43,116 nt of DNA. It comes from Acidobacteriota bacterium. Its GTDB lineage: Bacteria; Acidobacteriota; Vicinamibacteria; Vicinamibacterales; JACQTH01. The DNA is taken from assembly GCA_016178075.1 (NCBI GenBank), contig JACOUA010000414.1, positions 1 to 43,116 of the forward strand. Direction: 5' to 3'. How positions within the stretch are numbered: the first letter of the stretch is position 1; each line of letters begins with the position of its first letter. Made by a program: the position numbers and the translations under genes. Positions 24,982-34,740 of the stretch are shown piece after piece. The notes under the pieces were generated by a model. The model saw only the letters and a list, made by a program, of their open reading frames with translations, was not told the origin of the DNA and searched no databases.

Positions 24982-26595
24982 ATGACCAAGGAAATGATCA
25001 TCACCTCGAACGGCCACCAGACGATGGTCGCCATCCTCGAGGACGATCAGGTCGCCGAGATTTTCATCGAACGGGAGCGGCAGCGAGGCGCGGTCGGCAA
25101 CGTCTACAAGGGCCGGGTGTCGAAGGTGCTGCCCGGCATGCAATCGGCGTTCGTCGACATCGGGCTGGAGCGCGACGGCTTTCTGTACGTCTCTGACGTG
25201 GTCGCCAGCCCCGAGGAGCTCGAGGGGTTGGATGCCGGCGACGACGACGAGGCCGGCGAAGAAGGCCCGGCAGAGTCGGGCGCGTCGGTCGAAAAAGCTC
25301 AGAACGATCAGAGAGACCAGAAGAGCCGCGCCCGTGAAGGACGCTACGGGCGCCGGGATGACAACCGCCGCGAAGAGCTGCCGAAAATCGAAGAGCTCCT
25401 GAAGGAGGGCCAGGAGATCCTCGTTCAGGTGGTGAAAGAGCCCCTGGGCACGAAGGGGGCCCGGCTCACCTCGCACGTGACGCTCGCCGGGCGGTTCCTG
25501 GTCTTCATGCCCACCGTCGACCACATCGGCATCTCCCGGAAAATCGACTCGCGCGAGGAGCGAGGCCGCCTGCGGGGCATCGTGCGGCGGTTTCGCGAGG
25601 AGCGCAAGTTCGGGGGCGGCGTGATCATCCGGACGGCGGCCGCCGGGCGGCCGGACGAGGACATCCTCAGCGACCTCGAGTACTTCTTCAAGGTCTGGAA
25701 CGAGAGCCGGCAGCGGGCCGAGACGCTCCGGGCGCCGGTCGTCGTCTATCGCGAGCAGAGCCTCGTGGCCAAGCTGCTCCGGGATCTGCTCACCGAGGAG
25801 TACTCGGCGATCCGGATCGACAACGAACAGGAGTACCAGCGGGTCCGCGAGTTCATCGACCGCTTCATGCCGAGCCTGACCGCGCGCGTGAAGCTCTATT
25901 CGAAAGCGTTCCCGATCTTCGAGGAGTACGGCGTCCAGATCGAGATCGACAAGGCCCTTCGCAGCAAGGTCTGGCTGAAATCCGGCGGCTACATCGTCAT
26001 CAACCAGACCGAGGCGCTCGTCGCCATCGACGTCAACACGGGGCGGTACGTCGGGAAGCGCAACGGGCGGCTCGAAGACACGATCGTCAAGATCAACATC
26101 GAGGCGGTGCGGGAGATCGTCAGGCAACTGCGGCTGCGCGACCTGGGCGGCATCATCGTACTCGACTTCATCGACATGGAGGAGCGCAAGAACCGCGGCA
26201 AGGTGTATCAGGCGCTGGAACAGGAGCTGCGGAAGGATCGGTCGCCGTCCAAGGCGGTCCAGGTCTCCGACTTCGGCCTGATCGTCGTCACACGCAAGCG
26301 GGTGAAGCAGAGCCTGGAGCGGGTGATGACCGAACCGTGCCCGTACTGCTCCGGGACGGGCGTCATCAAGGCGAGCGCGACGATTTGCTATGAGATTCTG
26401 GACGAGGTCAGGAAGATCGGTCCCGAACTCAACGGCCACGGCGTCGTCCTAAGAGTGAACCCCGAGATCGCCCGGGCCCTCAAGGAAGAGGAGTCAGCCG
26501 TGCTGCGGGATCTGGAGCAGGCACTCGGACGAAACGTCACCATCAAGCCCGACACGCATCTGCACCACGAGCAGTTCGATGTCATGGCGGTCTGA
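24982..26595 (+). CDS. rng: Ribonuclease G/E
   Basis: A 537-aa cytoplasmic endoribonuclease. The S1 domain (about 35-155) is split by an about 60-residue acidic-then-basic insertion (GDDDEAGEEGPAE to RYGRRDDNRREE). The RNase-H-like/DNase-I-like catalytic core carries both metal-binding aspartates, Asp350 (VAIDVNTG) and Asp395 (IVLDFIDM). The Zn-link CPYCSGTG (Cys453, Cys456) allows dimerisation. It lacks the long disordered tail of RNase E, so it is of RNase G length. It acts in rRNA 5' processing and mRNA decay. Linkage to mreBCD-rodA is also seen in other phyla. A GGGAG lies 8 nt before the ATG. Confidence 0.95.
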   Translation: MTKEMIITSNGHQTMVAILEDDQVAEIFIERERQRGAVGNVYKGRVSKVLPGMQSAFVDIGLERDGFLYVSDVVASPEELEGLDAGDDDEAGEEGPAESGASVEKAQNDQRDQKSRAREGRYGRRDDNRREELPKIEELLKEGQEILVQVVKEPLGTKGARLTSHVTLAGRFLVFMPTVDHIGISRKIDSREERGRLRGIVRRFREERKFGGGVIIRTAAAGRPDEDILSDLEYFFKVWNESRQRAETLRAPVVVYREQSLVAKLLRDLLTEEYSAIRIDNEQEYQRVREFIDRFMPSLTARVKLYSKAFPIFEEYGVQIEIDKALRSKVWLKSGGYIVINQTEALVAIDVNTGRYVGKRNGRLEDTIVKINIEAVREIVRQLRLRDLGGIIVLDFIDMEERKNRGKVYQALEQELRKDRSPSKAVQVSDFGLIVVTRKRVKQSLERVMTEPCPYCSGTGVIKASATICYEILDEVRKIGPELNGHGVVLRVNPEIARALKEEESAVLRDLEQALGRNVTIKPDTHLHHEQFDVMAV

Positions 26596-26639
26596 ATCGT
26601 GCATTGAAGATCACCAGACTTTCAACTGCCATTGTCGGA

Positions 26640-27089
26640 TTAGGCCGGCGGCAGATGAATGAGGTAGTGGTCCCCGCCCTTGTTGACCCAAATGCGCCAG
26701 TAGTCGCCGCCTTTCAGCATTTCGACGCGGGAGCGGCCAGGACCTGGGATGGCTCCGTCGGCGACCTGCTTGATTTCGGCACCGGGCACGATGCTGGCGA
26801 CGGCGCGCCCCCTGACCTTGCCGGCCTGCACGAATTCGACGTACCGCTCGAGCTGCGGCGAGGCGCCGGGGGCCGGCGGCGTGGCGTCTTCCTGGGTGAC
26901 GCGAATCTGATAGGAGCCCGCCTGCAGCCGTGTGCCGTCGGCCATGACGGCGTGTGGGATGCGGATGGTGCCGAGCGACATCTCTCCGCTCGCCGCTTTC
27001 GCGGCGGGCTTGGCGGCTTGTCCCGCCCAGGCCGCGCTTCCGCCCGCCATCAGGCCCACCAGGAGTCCAAAAAGCGCCATCCGTTTCAT
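26640..27089 (-). CDS. Small secreted protein of unknown function
   Basis: A 149-aa product with a clear signal peptide (MKRMALFGLLVGLMAGGSAAWA). The mature part is a single predicted beta-rich domain with 'TRLQAGSYQIRVT', 'YVEFVQAGKVRGRAVASIVPG' and a final 'YWRIWVNKGGDHYLIHLPP'. The arrangement resembles small beta-sandwich exported proteins common in Acidobacteriota. Function not recognised. The next gene upstream is separated from it by a heptamer element. Confidence 0.7.
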   Translation of the reverse strand: MKRMALFGLLVGLMAGGSAAWAGQAAKPAAKAASGEMSLGTIRIPHAVMADGTRLQAGSYQIRVTQEDATPPAPGASPQLERYVEFVQAGKVRGRAVASIVPGAEIKQVADGAIPGPGRSRVEMLKGGDYWRIWVNKGGDHYLIHLPPA

Positions 27090-27101
27090 TGCTGCCTCCC
27101 A

Positions 27102-27200
27102 TCAGTTATCAGTTCTCAGTTATCAGTTCTCAGTTTTCAGTAAAAGCCAGATCGCCGATTTCAGCCAAGCACTGAAAACTGAAAACTGACAACTGATAAC
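27102..27200. repeat. Facing heptamer arrays (TCAGTTA word)
   Basis: Left arm 27102-27140: TCAGTTA, TCAGTTC, TCAGTTA, TCAGTTC, TCAGTTT, TCAGT, an exact 7-nt period. Right arm 27171-27200: ACTGAAA, ACTGAAA, ACTGACA, ACTGATA, AC. The loop is 30 nt. The right arm runs into the stop codon of the next gene (27200-27202). Confidence 0.92.
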
Positions 27201-27766
27201 TACCACAAGTACTTCTTCAACCCGATCTTGAGCGCCAACCCCGAGGGGTTCGGCTCGAACGCGTCGTGCGCCACGTACTGATACAGAACTTCGACCTTCA
27301 CCGTGATGTCATGCCTCGAAAAGTGCTCGATGCCGGCCCCTCCGTTGAGACCGCCCTTCTTTCGCCAGTCATCCTGCAGCCGGCCGGCCGGCTGGCCGGC
27401 TACCTTCGTCTTCAGGAAGTGCACGCCGACGCCGCCGACCAGAAACGGATGCCAGGCGCCACCCTCCCAATTATATAGAACGTCCCCGAGGATCCAGACT
27501 TGCCGCAACGAATCCACGGATCGCAGTTCGAAATCCGGGCTCGTCCATCCCACCAGGCCTCTAACGCTCACACGTCCGAGCAGGTAGAACTCCGCGGAGC
27601 CCGAGATGGTCGGCGCGATGCCAAACTCCTTGTCCGGGACGAAGAACCCCGCCTCGCCAGCAATCGCGAGCGCTCCCGCGTGGGGTTGGGTGAGTTGCGC
27701 TGATGCAGGGACCGCGAACACCAAGAACCCCAACAGTATGAAAGCACTGCACAGTCGGCGTCGCAT
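27200..27766 (-). CDS. Outer-membrane beta-barrel-like protein
   Basis: A 188-aa product. The signal peptide is MRRRLCSAFILLGFLVFAVPASA. Eight or so amphipathic strands follow (SGSAEFYLLGRVSVRGLVGW, VWILGDVLYNW, HPFLVGGVGVHFL, GGLNGGAGIEHF, ITVKVEVLYQYV), ending in LALKIGLKKYLW with a terminal aromatic as in Bam substrates. The start at 27766 has a GGAG 6-7 nt upstream. Likely an OmpA-barrel/OmpW-like protein of unknown role. Confidence 0.75.
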   Translation of the reverse strand: MRRRLCSAFILLGFLVFAVPASAQLTQPHAGALAIAGEAGFFVPDKEFGIAPTISGSAEFYLLGRVSVRGLVGWTSPDFELRSVDSLRQVWILGDVLYNWEGGAWHPFLVGGVGVHFLKTKVAGQPAGRLQDDWRKKGGLNGGAGIEHFSRHDITVKVEVLYQYVAHDAFEPNPSGLALKIGLKKYLW

Positions 27767-27793
27767 ACATGCTCCAGATCGGCCAAGCAAGCC

Positions 27794-27822
27794 GAATACC
27801 ACGGCCGGAATCGGCCGTATTC
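27794..27822. terminator. Hairpin between the MGMT-type gene and the barrel gene
   Basis: GAATA-(3-nt bulge)-CGGCCG pairs with CGGCCG-TATTC around a GAAT loop. It lies 20 nt beyond the stop of the minus-strand gene at 27842, but no U-run follows, so termination is only inferred. Confidence 0.35.
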
Positions 27823-27841
27823 AGGATTCTCGGCTCGTAGC

Positions 27842-28177
27842 TCAGCGGTTATTAGCGCGGCCGACGGCGTTTGATGCGCGGGTCTTCCAATGGATGCGCT
27901 CCCAGTGTCGGATGCGACGGCCCACGACCGTCAAGCCCTCGGCGGCCAGGAGAGCGCGCTTGAGGGGCACGTTGCCCGCATAGCCGCCCAGACGTCCACC
28001 GGCGGCGATGACCCGATGGCAAGGGACATCGGCGTGCAGGCAGCCGCGCATGATATTGCCGACGGCGCGCGAAGCGCCGGGCCGCCCGGCCATCGCCGCC
28101 ACATCACCGTATGTGGCCACGCGTCCTGGCGGAATCCGGCGCACGACGGCGAGAACGCGGGCAGAGAAGGGAGACAT
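27842..28177 (-). CDS. MGMT/alkyltransferase-family DNA-binding domain protein
   Basis: A 111-aa protein made only of the C-terminal methylguanine-methyltransferase domain: FSARVLAVVRRIPPGRVATYGDVA, RAVGNIMRG, and the active-site PCHRVI with the acceptor Cys retained. Alkyltransferase-like (ATL) proteins have Trp in place of this Cys, so this is more like a minimal active enzyme than an ATL. It probably repairs or flags O6-alkylguanine. It starts at the TAATG overlap with the upstream barrel gene, so the two are translationally coupled, an odd pairing. The C-terminal residues AVGRANNR come from DNA resembling a tRNA D-arm. Confidence 0.85.
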   Translation of the reverse strand: MSPFSARVLAVVRRIPPGRVATYGDVAAMAGRPGASRAVGNIMRGCLHADVPCHRVIAAGGRLGGYAGNVPLKRALLAAEGLTVVGRRIRHWERIHWKTRASNAVGRANNR

Positions 28178-28926
28178 TAAAACAGGAGTCGTATGCCTCC
28201 GCCCGCCTGAACTCCGCCGGCGTTCACGGAGACCTTGGACTCCTGTCCTTTGTTGAACTCCACCTTCGCGCGGCTGTAGCGGACGATCGCCCCCACACCG
28301 AACCGGCGCGACAGGCGGTAGGTGAGATCGACCCCGGCATTGAAGCCCACACGCCGCGCGTTTTTTCTCTCGACGTCGACGCTCGTGAAGGTGGCGGTGT
28401 CGAAGGGGTACTGCTCGGAGTAGTGCACCGTCGTCGTGAACTCCTGATTGACGATGAAGAGCGAGGGCCCGCCGCTCAGGATGATCAGCAGACGATCGCT
28501 GGCCGGCCACCAGTAGGCTCCCTGGGCGTGAACCGAGGCTTCGGTCCGATCCAGGTTGCCGCTCGTCCCGGTGACGTCGCGGGCCTTGTCGAAGTAGAGA
28601 GGATGCGGGATCCGGGCGGTGACAGCGCCGTGGCCCTTCAGGGCCGCACCGCCCCCGGCGATCCCGGCGCCGAAGCGCGAGGCGATCCGCAGGTTGAACC
28701 CGACATCCGCGAGCGGCGCGCCCGGCAGGTCGTAGCTCGTCGCGCTCGAGCCCTGTTCCACGTTGATCGTGAAGGGCAGGGTCTGGCTGAAGTCGTTCCT
28801 CGTCGGCTGAAAGCCGCCGTTCACCGAAACGAGAACACGGGTCTCGTCCAGCGTTTGCGCCGCCACCGATCTCGAACCTGCAAGGACAGCGATCGTCACG
28901 ACGCCGATCCACACCGAACGTGTCAT
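28177..28926 (-). CDS. Secreted beta-barrel-like protein
   Basis: A 249-aa product with a signal peptide (IGVVTIAVLAGSRSVAAQ) and repeated amphipathic strands (VLVSVNGGFQP, VGFNLRIASRFGAGIAGGG, DRLLIILSGGPSLFIVN, VGFNAGVDLTYRLSRRFGVG), ending GGGIRLLF with a terminal Phe. Outer-membrane location is inferred. It is the first gene of a two-gene unit with the MGMT-type gene (TAATG overlap). Function unknown. Confidence 0.75.
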   Translation of the reverse strand: MTRSVWIGVVTIAVLAGSRSVAAQTLDETRVLVSVNGGFQPTRNDFSQTLPFTINVEQGSSATSYDLPGAPLADVGFNLRIASRFGAGIAGGGAALKGHGAVTARIPHPLYFDKARDVTGTSGNLDRTEASVHAQGAYWWPASDRLLIILSGGPSLFIVNQEFTTTVHYSEQYPFDTATFTSVDVERKNARRVGFNAGVDLTYRLSRRFGVGAIVRYSRAKVEFNKGQESKVSVNAGGVQAGGGIRLLF

Positions 28927-28969
28927 CGAACGCTCCCGTTCACAACCTCACCCAATCATCAAACTAGGC

Positions 28970-29099
28970 CGGGGCTCTGCCCCGGACCCCGGCTCGGTCG
29001 CTTGCGGGGGCCCCTACGCCCCGCGCCGCTCCCTCCCACCCCAACGCGCTGAAAAACGCGCGTCGGGGGCCCCGGCTCGCAGGCGCGCTGTGCGCGCCT
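28970..29099. repeat. Cluster of GC-rich hairpins
   Basis: Contains CCGGGGCTCTGCCCCGG near 28973, a CGGCTCGGTCGCTTGCGGGG block, ACGCGC/GCGCGT around 29045-29062, and AGGCGCGC TGT GCGCGCCT at 29081-29099 (perfect 8-bp arms). The first two blocks read in reverse resemble 36132-36186. Confidence 0.6.
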
Positions 29100-29100
29100 A

Positions 29101-29155
29101 GGACCGCTCTACGGCAACGAGAACAAAATTCTCGTAAGGCGCCGTATAGCGGTCC
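29101..29155. promoter_or_regulatory. 55-bp two-tier palindrome upstream of the receiver gene
   Basis: Outer arms GGACCGCTCTACGGC (29101-29115) and GCCGTATAGCGGTCC (29141-29155) pair with one mismatch. Inner arms ACGAGAA (29117-29123) and TTCTCGT (29129-29135) pair perfectly around CAAAA. It could be an operator, a hairpin in a leader, or a small mobile palindrome. Confidence 0.6.
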
Positions 29156-29203
29156 AACTCCCAGCGGTACATCTGTTGCTTGGACTGAGGTCAGGTATGG
29201 GCC

Positions 29204-29638
29204 ATGCACGCTGACGCGCGAAAAACTGCGGATAACGGTCTCGGTGGGGCGAAAAATCCCGCGCCCCCGACGATCCTTGTGGTAGACGACGAGCCGCTGA
29301 TCCGCTGGTCGCTGAAGGAGAGCCTGCTCGATGCCGGGTTCTCCGTGGCCGACGCCCCTGATGCTCGTGGCGCGCTCGAGTTCTTTGCCCCGGACGCGCC
29401 GCCGATTGACGCCGTCCTGCTCGATCTGCGCCTTCCCGACGTGAATGGCCTCTCCCTGCTTCAGCACATCAAGCGGGCCGCCCCCCGCTGTCCGGTGATC
29501 CTGATGACCGCCTTCGGCACGCCGGAAACGCTGGAGGCCGCGATGAAACACGGCGCCGACATCACGGTGACCAAACCATTCGGCGTCGACGAGATGGTGG
29601 GCCTGGTCAATCGCGTGCTGCACCCTCCAAAGGCCTAG
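29204..29638 (+). CDS. Stand-alone response-regulator receiver
   Basis: A 144-aa protein: about 20 residues of tail then one receiver domain. It has acidic residues in [14 protein letters not shown], phosphoacceptor Asp in [13 protein letters not shown], the switch Thr in LMTAFG, and Lys in VTKPFG. The domain is close in sequence to the receiver of the NtrC-type regulator 56 bp downstream (both have VVDDExLxRWSLKExL), so the two look like a duplication. It may compete for, or relay, the same phosphoryl source. No histidine kinase is in the window. Confidence 0.88.
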   Translation: MHADARKTADNGLGGAKNPAPPTILVVDDEPLIRWSLKESLLDAGFSVADAPDARGALEFFAPDAPPIDAVLLDLRLPDVNGLSLLQHIKRAAPRCPVILMTAFGTPETLEAAMKHGADITVTKPFGVDEMVGLVNRVLHPPKA

Positions 29639-29677
29639 CAGCCACCGCCCCTCCCGCGATTCCTTTCAACCGAACGC

Positions 29678-29683
29678 TATACT
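29678..29683 (+). promoter_or_regulatory. -10 element close to the NtrC-type gene start
   Basis: GCTATACT with TATACT ending 10 nt before the ATG at 29694. The spacing implies a very short or absent 5' leader. No clear -35. Confidence 0.45.
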
Positions 29684-29693
29684 AGTCAACCAG

Positions 29694-31052
<1,359 letters not shown>

Positions 31053-31058
31053 TTAGTC

Positions 31059-31131
31059 TGGCTCCAGGCTCTGGGCTTCAGGCTCTCGGCCTGTCCAAGC
31101 CCGAAGCCCAAAGCCTAAAGCCCAAAGCCTG
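31059..31131. repeat. Facing heptamer arrays (AAGCCCA word), terminator-like
   Basis: Left arm 31059-31092: GGCTCCA, GGCTCTG, GGCTTCA, GGCTCTC, GGCCTG. Right arm 31096-31131: AAGCCCG, AAGCCCA, AAGCCTA, AAGCCCA, AAGCCTG, followed by ATTTTCCCC. The loop is only 3-4 nt. It starts 6 nt after the stop codon of the NtrC-type gene and the T-run makes it a plausible terminator. It is the rightmost array of this kind in the window. Confidence 0.88.
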
Positions 31132-31165
31132 ATTTTCCCCGTCACCTGCGGATTTTTCCTCACCG

Positions 31166-31185
31166 CGCCGGGGGCGTCCCCGGCG
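31166..31185. promoter_or_regulatory. Perfect palindrome upstream of the sigma-54 promoter
   Basis: CGCCGGGG (31166-31173) and CCCCGGCG (31178-31185) around GCGT, centred about 73 nt upstream of the -24 element. The distance fits an enhancer (upstream activator) site; a hairpin role is the alternative. Confidence 0.4.
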
Positions 31186-31247
31186 ACCATTTCAGCCTGC
31201 CTGTCGGAAACCCGGCGCCATCAGCAACATGCGCCGCTGCGTGCTGC

Positions 31248-31263
31248 TGGCATTCCGGTTGCA
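31248..31263 (+). promoter_or_regulatory. Sigma-54 (-24/-12) promoter upstream of nfu
   Basis: TGGCAT-TCCGG-TTGCA, preceded by C, matches the TGGCAY-N5-TTGCW consensus with exact spacing. The start of transcription would fall near 31275, giving an about 45-nt leader before the nfu ATG. The operon's second gene is a sigma-54 activator, so autoregulation is likely. Confidence 0.75.
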
Positions 31264-31320
31264 CAATTCGGGACGACAAACAGCATTCATTCGGCAATGA
31301 CTCTCTCAGGAGCTTCATCA

Positions 31321-31545
31321 ATGGTTTCACGCGACCGTGTCCAGGCCGTCATCGACAGAATCCGGCCGTTCATTCAGGCCGATGGGGGCGACATCGAGCT
31401 CGTCGACGTCGCGGGCAACCGGGCAAGCGTCCGGATGATGGGCAATTGCACGGGCTGCCCGAGCGCGCACCTGACGCTGCACCTCGGGCTCGAGACGGCC
31501 TTGAGAGAGGACATGCCCGAGCTCGAGACGCTCGTCGTCGTGTGA
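31321..31545 (+). CDS. NFU-domain Fe-S cluster scaffold/carrier protein
   Basis: A 74-aa protein consisting of the NifU C-terminal (NFU) domain alone: VQAVIDRIRPFIQADGGDIELVDV and the cluster-binding CxxC in MMGNCTGCPSAHLTL. It binds a 4Fe-4S cluster between two monomers and passes it to target proteins. Start ATG 31321 has AGGAG 8 nt upstream; an in-frame ATG at 31297 precedes that site. It lies 16 nt before the sigma-54 activator gene in one operon. Confidence 0.93.
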   Translation: MVSRDRVQAVIDRIRPFIQADGGDIELVDVAGNRASVRMMGNCTGCPSAHLTLHLGLETALREDMPELETLVVV

Positions 31546-31561
31546 GAGAGGGCCCTCGACC

Positions 31562-32674
<1,113 letters not shown>

Positions 32675-32962
32675 CGAACCGTCGGCTTTGGGTCGCCATC
32701 AAGGGGCAGGCACGGGGGCCCGCCGCTACGAGTCACGCTGTCAACGGGTGGCCCGCCCCTGTGAATCACCCTGTCACCGGCCGGGCACGGGCCCCTACGA
32801 AAACGCCATCCACAAACGTTGGGGTAACCCCTTGTGGTTGCCCTCTTGGTTCTGCTGCTGGGAATCCGGCGGTGGCCGCGAAACCTTTCGGGGCGATCCG
32901 TCAGGCGCCCCCAACCCAGTCGGAAACCTTGGGAAATCAAGGGTCGTGACCGGCGACGTCCC
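32675..32962. other. Gap with tandem hairpin-type repeats, no gene seen
   Basis: Two related blocks at about 32708-32747 and 32750-32800 share GCACGGGG(G)CCC...CTACG and an 18-nt near-repeat (GAGTCACGCTGTCAACGG at 32730, GAATCACCCTGTCACCGG at 32763). A GGGGTAACC...GGTTGCCC hairpin lies at about 32820-32843. Open frames on both strands lack protein character. No riboswitch was recognised. Confidence 0.5.
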
Positions 32963-32978
32963 TGGCACGGAAGCTGCT
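32963..32978 (+). promoter_or_regulatory. Candidate sigma-54 promoter of the efflux operon
   Basis: TGGCAC-GGAAG-CTGCT: perfect -24 half and correct spacing; the -12 half has the essential GC but C for T at its first position. Transcription would start about 5 nt before the ATG at 32994, so the message would be nearly leaderless. It follows the sigma-54 activator gene by 290 bp. Confidence 0.45.
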
Positions 32979-32993
32979 CCTTCGTATGTCGAC

Positions 32994-33353
32994 ATGCGTC
33001 TCTGCCTCCGCTTTCGATGCTGTTCGGTGTGGCTTCTGGCGCTCGCTGTCTCCCTGGCTCCGCTCCCAGTAGCGGCGGCGGGGCCAGAGCCGCATCGCGC
33101 CTGTGTTCTGCCCGCGCATCAGTGCCATATGCCGATGACGATGTCGTGCTGCTGCGGGGGCGACCGTGATCCGGCGACTCCCGTGCCCGCGGGGCATGCG
33201 CGCGACCTGCCCGGACCGCCCTCCTCCTCGACTGCTATCGAGGCGACACTCTGGCGGCCTGCGCACGCGTGCGTGCGGCGTACAGGCCTCCTTGTCCGCC
33301 GCGGCCGGGAGTCGCTGGATCTTCTTGCCCTCCTGTCGACGCGTCTGATCTGA
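32994..33353 (+). CDS. Small exported Cys/His/Met-rich protein heading the efflux operon
   Basis: A 119-aa product. The signal peptide (CCSVWLLALAVSLAPLPVAAA) is followed by a metal-ligand-rich segment HRACVLPAHQCHMPMTMSCC (about residues 34-53) and a disordered, Arg/Pro-rich tail. The mixture of Cys, His and Met suits soft metals such as Cu(I) or Ag(I). It precedes the outer-membrane, adaptor and RND genes on the same strand by 118 bp. It resembles short proteins found at the head of copper operons in other bacteria, but no named family was recognised; periplasmic metal binding is inferred. Confidence 0.6.
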   Translation: MRLCLRFRCCSVWLLALAVSLAPLPVAAAGPEPHRACVLPAHQCHMPMTMSCCCGGDRDPATPVPAGHARDLPGPPSSSTAIEATLWRPAHACVRRTGLLVRRGRESLDLLALLSTRLI

Positions 33354-33384
33354 GCGCTCCACCGCGCGTTCCCCTCATCTTGCG

Positions 33385-33451
33385 CAACCTTGGGCCCTAA
33401 GGCCGGGCACCACGAACTGGCGCTGTAGTCAGCCCGGCTGAAGCCGGGCAC
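33385..33451. repeat. GCCCGGCTGAAGCCGGGC hairpin repeats
   Basis: GCCCGGC TGAA GCCGGGC near 33427-33444 followed by ACCAAC, and a related TTGGGCCCTAAGGCCGGGCAC block just upstream. It is the reverse-complement family of the hairpin at 12804-12821. It lies directly upstream of the OMF gene. Confidence 0.6.
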
Positions 33452-33471
33452 CAACAAGGGACCGTGACCTG

Positions 33472-34725
33472 ATGCGTATTGCTTGCTCCCCTATCGTCCT
33501 GTGTGTCCTGCTCGCAACGCCGACGGCAGCGCAAACGCCGTCGGGCCTCTCGAGGCTCGTCGACGAGCTCGAGCGCCACAACCCCGAGCTGCAAGCGGCG
33601 CGGCGCGAGGTCGACATGCAGGTGGCGCGCATCGCACCCGCCGGCACGCCTCCGGATCCGACCTTCAGCGTCGGCTACATGGGCGGGCTGCTTCGGCCGC
33701 CGTTCTTTCCATCGAGCGTGACTCCGAACGGCTTTCGACAGTTCGCGATCTCGCAGGAGTTCCTGCATCCGGGGAAGCTCTCGGCGCGCGCCCGTGTCGA
33801 GGCGATCGAAGCCGACGCGCGGCGATGGAGCTACGAGGACGTACGCGTCCGGTTGATCGGCGAGCTCAAGTCCGCCTACGCCGACTACGTCTACGTCGAT
33901 CGGAGCCGGACCATCGTGGCGAGAAGCAAGGAGCTGCTGGAGCAGTTTCGCCGCATTGCCGAGGCGCGGTTCAGCGTCGGCAAGGCCGCGCAGCAGGACG
34001 TGCTCAAGGCGCAGGTCGAGATCTCACTGCTCATCGAACGCCTGGCGCTGCTCGATCGCGACCGGACCGCGCTGCAGGCGCGAATCAACGCGCTGCTCTA
34101 TCGCGCGCCGGACACGGCGGTTCCGTCAGACCTCTCTGTGGCCACGGCCTCTCTTTCTTTCACGCTGGATGAGCTCCGCCGCCTGACCGCCGAGCGGGCG
34201 CCGGCCGTCAAGCGCGACGAGTCTCGGGTCGACCGCGGCCAGCACGTCTTGACGCTCGCCCACCGAGAGGTCCTCCCCGACTTCGCCGTGAATCTTACGA
34301 CCGAGCAGGCGGTAGCCGGCATGCCGTGGATGTACGGCGTCGATTTCACGGTGAAGCTGCCCGTCTTTTGGAACCGCCGCCAGCGCCCCCTCATTGCCGA
34401 GGCGCGCGCCGGCCTCGAGAGCGCCAGGAAGACGCGTGACAACACCCTGGCGATGGCCGAGGCTCGCGTGGTCGAAGAGCACGCCGCGGTGACGACGGCC
34501 GAACGGCTGGTCGCGCTGTACCAGGACAGCATCCTGCCCCAGGCGCGTCTCGCCCACGAATCGTCGCGCGCCGCCTACGAGGTCGGAAGCGTCGATTTCC
34601 TGACGGTCTTGATGAACTTCATGACGGTGCTCGATTACGAAATCAACCTGGAAGAGCAGCGCGCCCGTCGCCTGCAGGGCCTGGCGCGCCTGGAACTGAT
34701 CACCGGCCTCGATCTCGTCAAGTGA
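33472..34725 (+). CDS. TolC-family outer-membrane efflux protein (CusC/CzcC type)
   Basis: A 417-aa product with signal peptide (ACSPIVLCVLLATPTAAQ). Two OEP repeats (about 30-215 and 230-415) carry long helices (VDELERHNPELQAARREV; ELLEQFRRIAEARFSVGKAA; RLAHESSRAAYEVGSVDFLT), the signature of the trimeric TolC channel. It forms the outer-membrane duct for the adaptor and RND pump encoded next. The gap to the adaptor gene is 15 nt, with GAGG before that start. AAGGGA lies about 10 nt before its own ATG. Confidence 0.93.
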   Translation: MRIACSPIVLCVLLATPTAAQTPSGLSRLVDELERHNPELQAARREVDMQVARIAPAGTPPDPTFSVGYMGGLLRPPFFPSSVTPNGFRQFAISQEFLHPGKLSARARVEAIEADARRWSYEDVRVRLIGELKSAYADYVYVDRSRTIVARSKELLEQFRRIAEARFSVGKAAQQDVLKAQVEISLLIERLALLDRDRTALQARINALLYRAPDTAVPSDLSVATASLSFTLDELRRLTAERAPAVKRDESRVDRGQHVLTLAHREVLPDFAVNLTTEQAVAGMPWMYGVDFTVKLPVFWNRRQRPLIAEARAGLESARKTRDNTLAMAEARVVEEHAAVTTAERLVALYQDSILPQARLAHESSRAAYEVGSVDFLTVLMNFMTVLDYEINLEEQRARRLQGLARLELITGLDLVK

Positions 34726-34740
34726 GCTGCGAGGATTCCC

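Noticed and set aside
23947-26439. 830-codon minus-strand open frame opposite rodA/rng
   Set aside because: Spans two well-supported genes and an intergenic gap; no recognisable motif.
32820-32960. Possible riboswitch upstream of the efflux operon
   Set aside because: Some hairpins are present, but no conserved box of any riboswitch class known to me; the blocks look like dispersed repeats.
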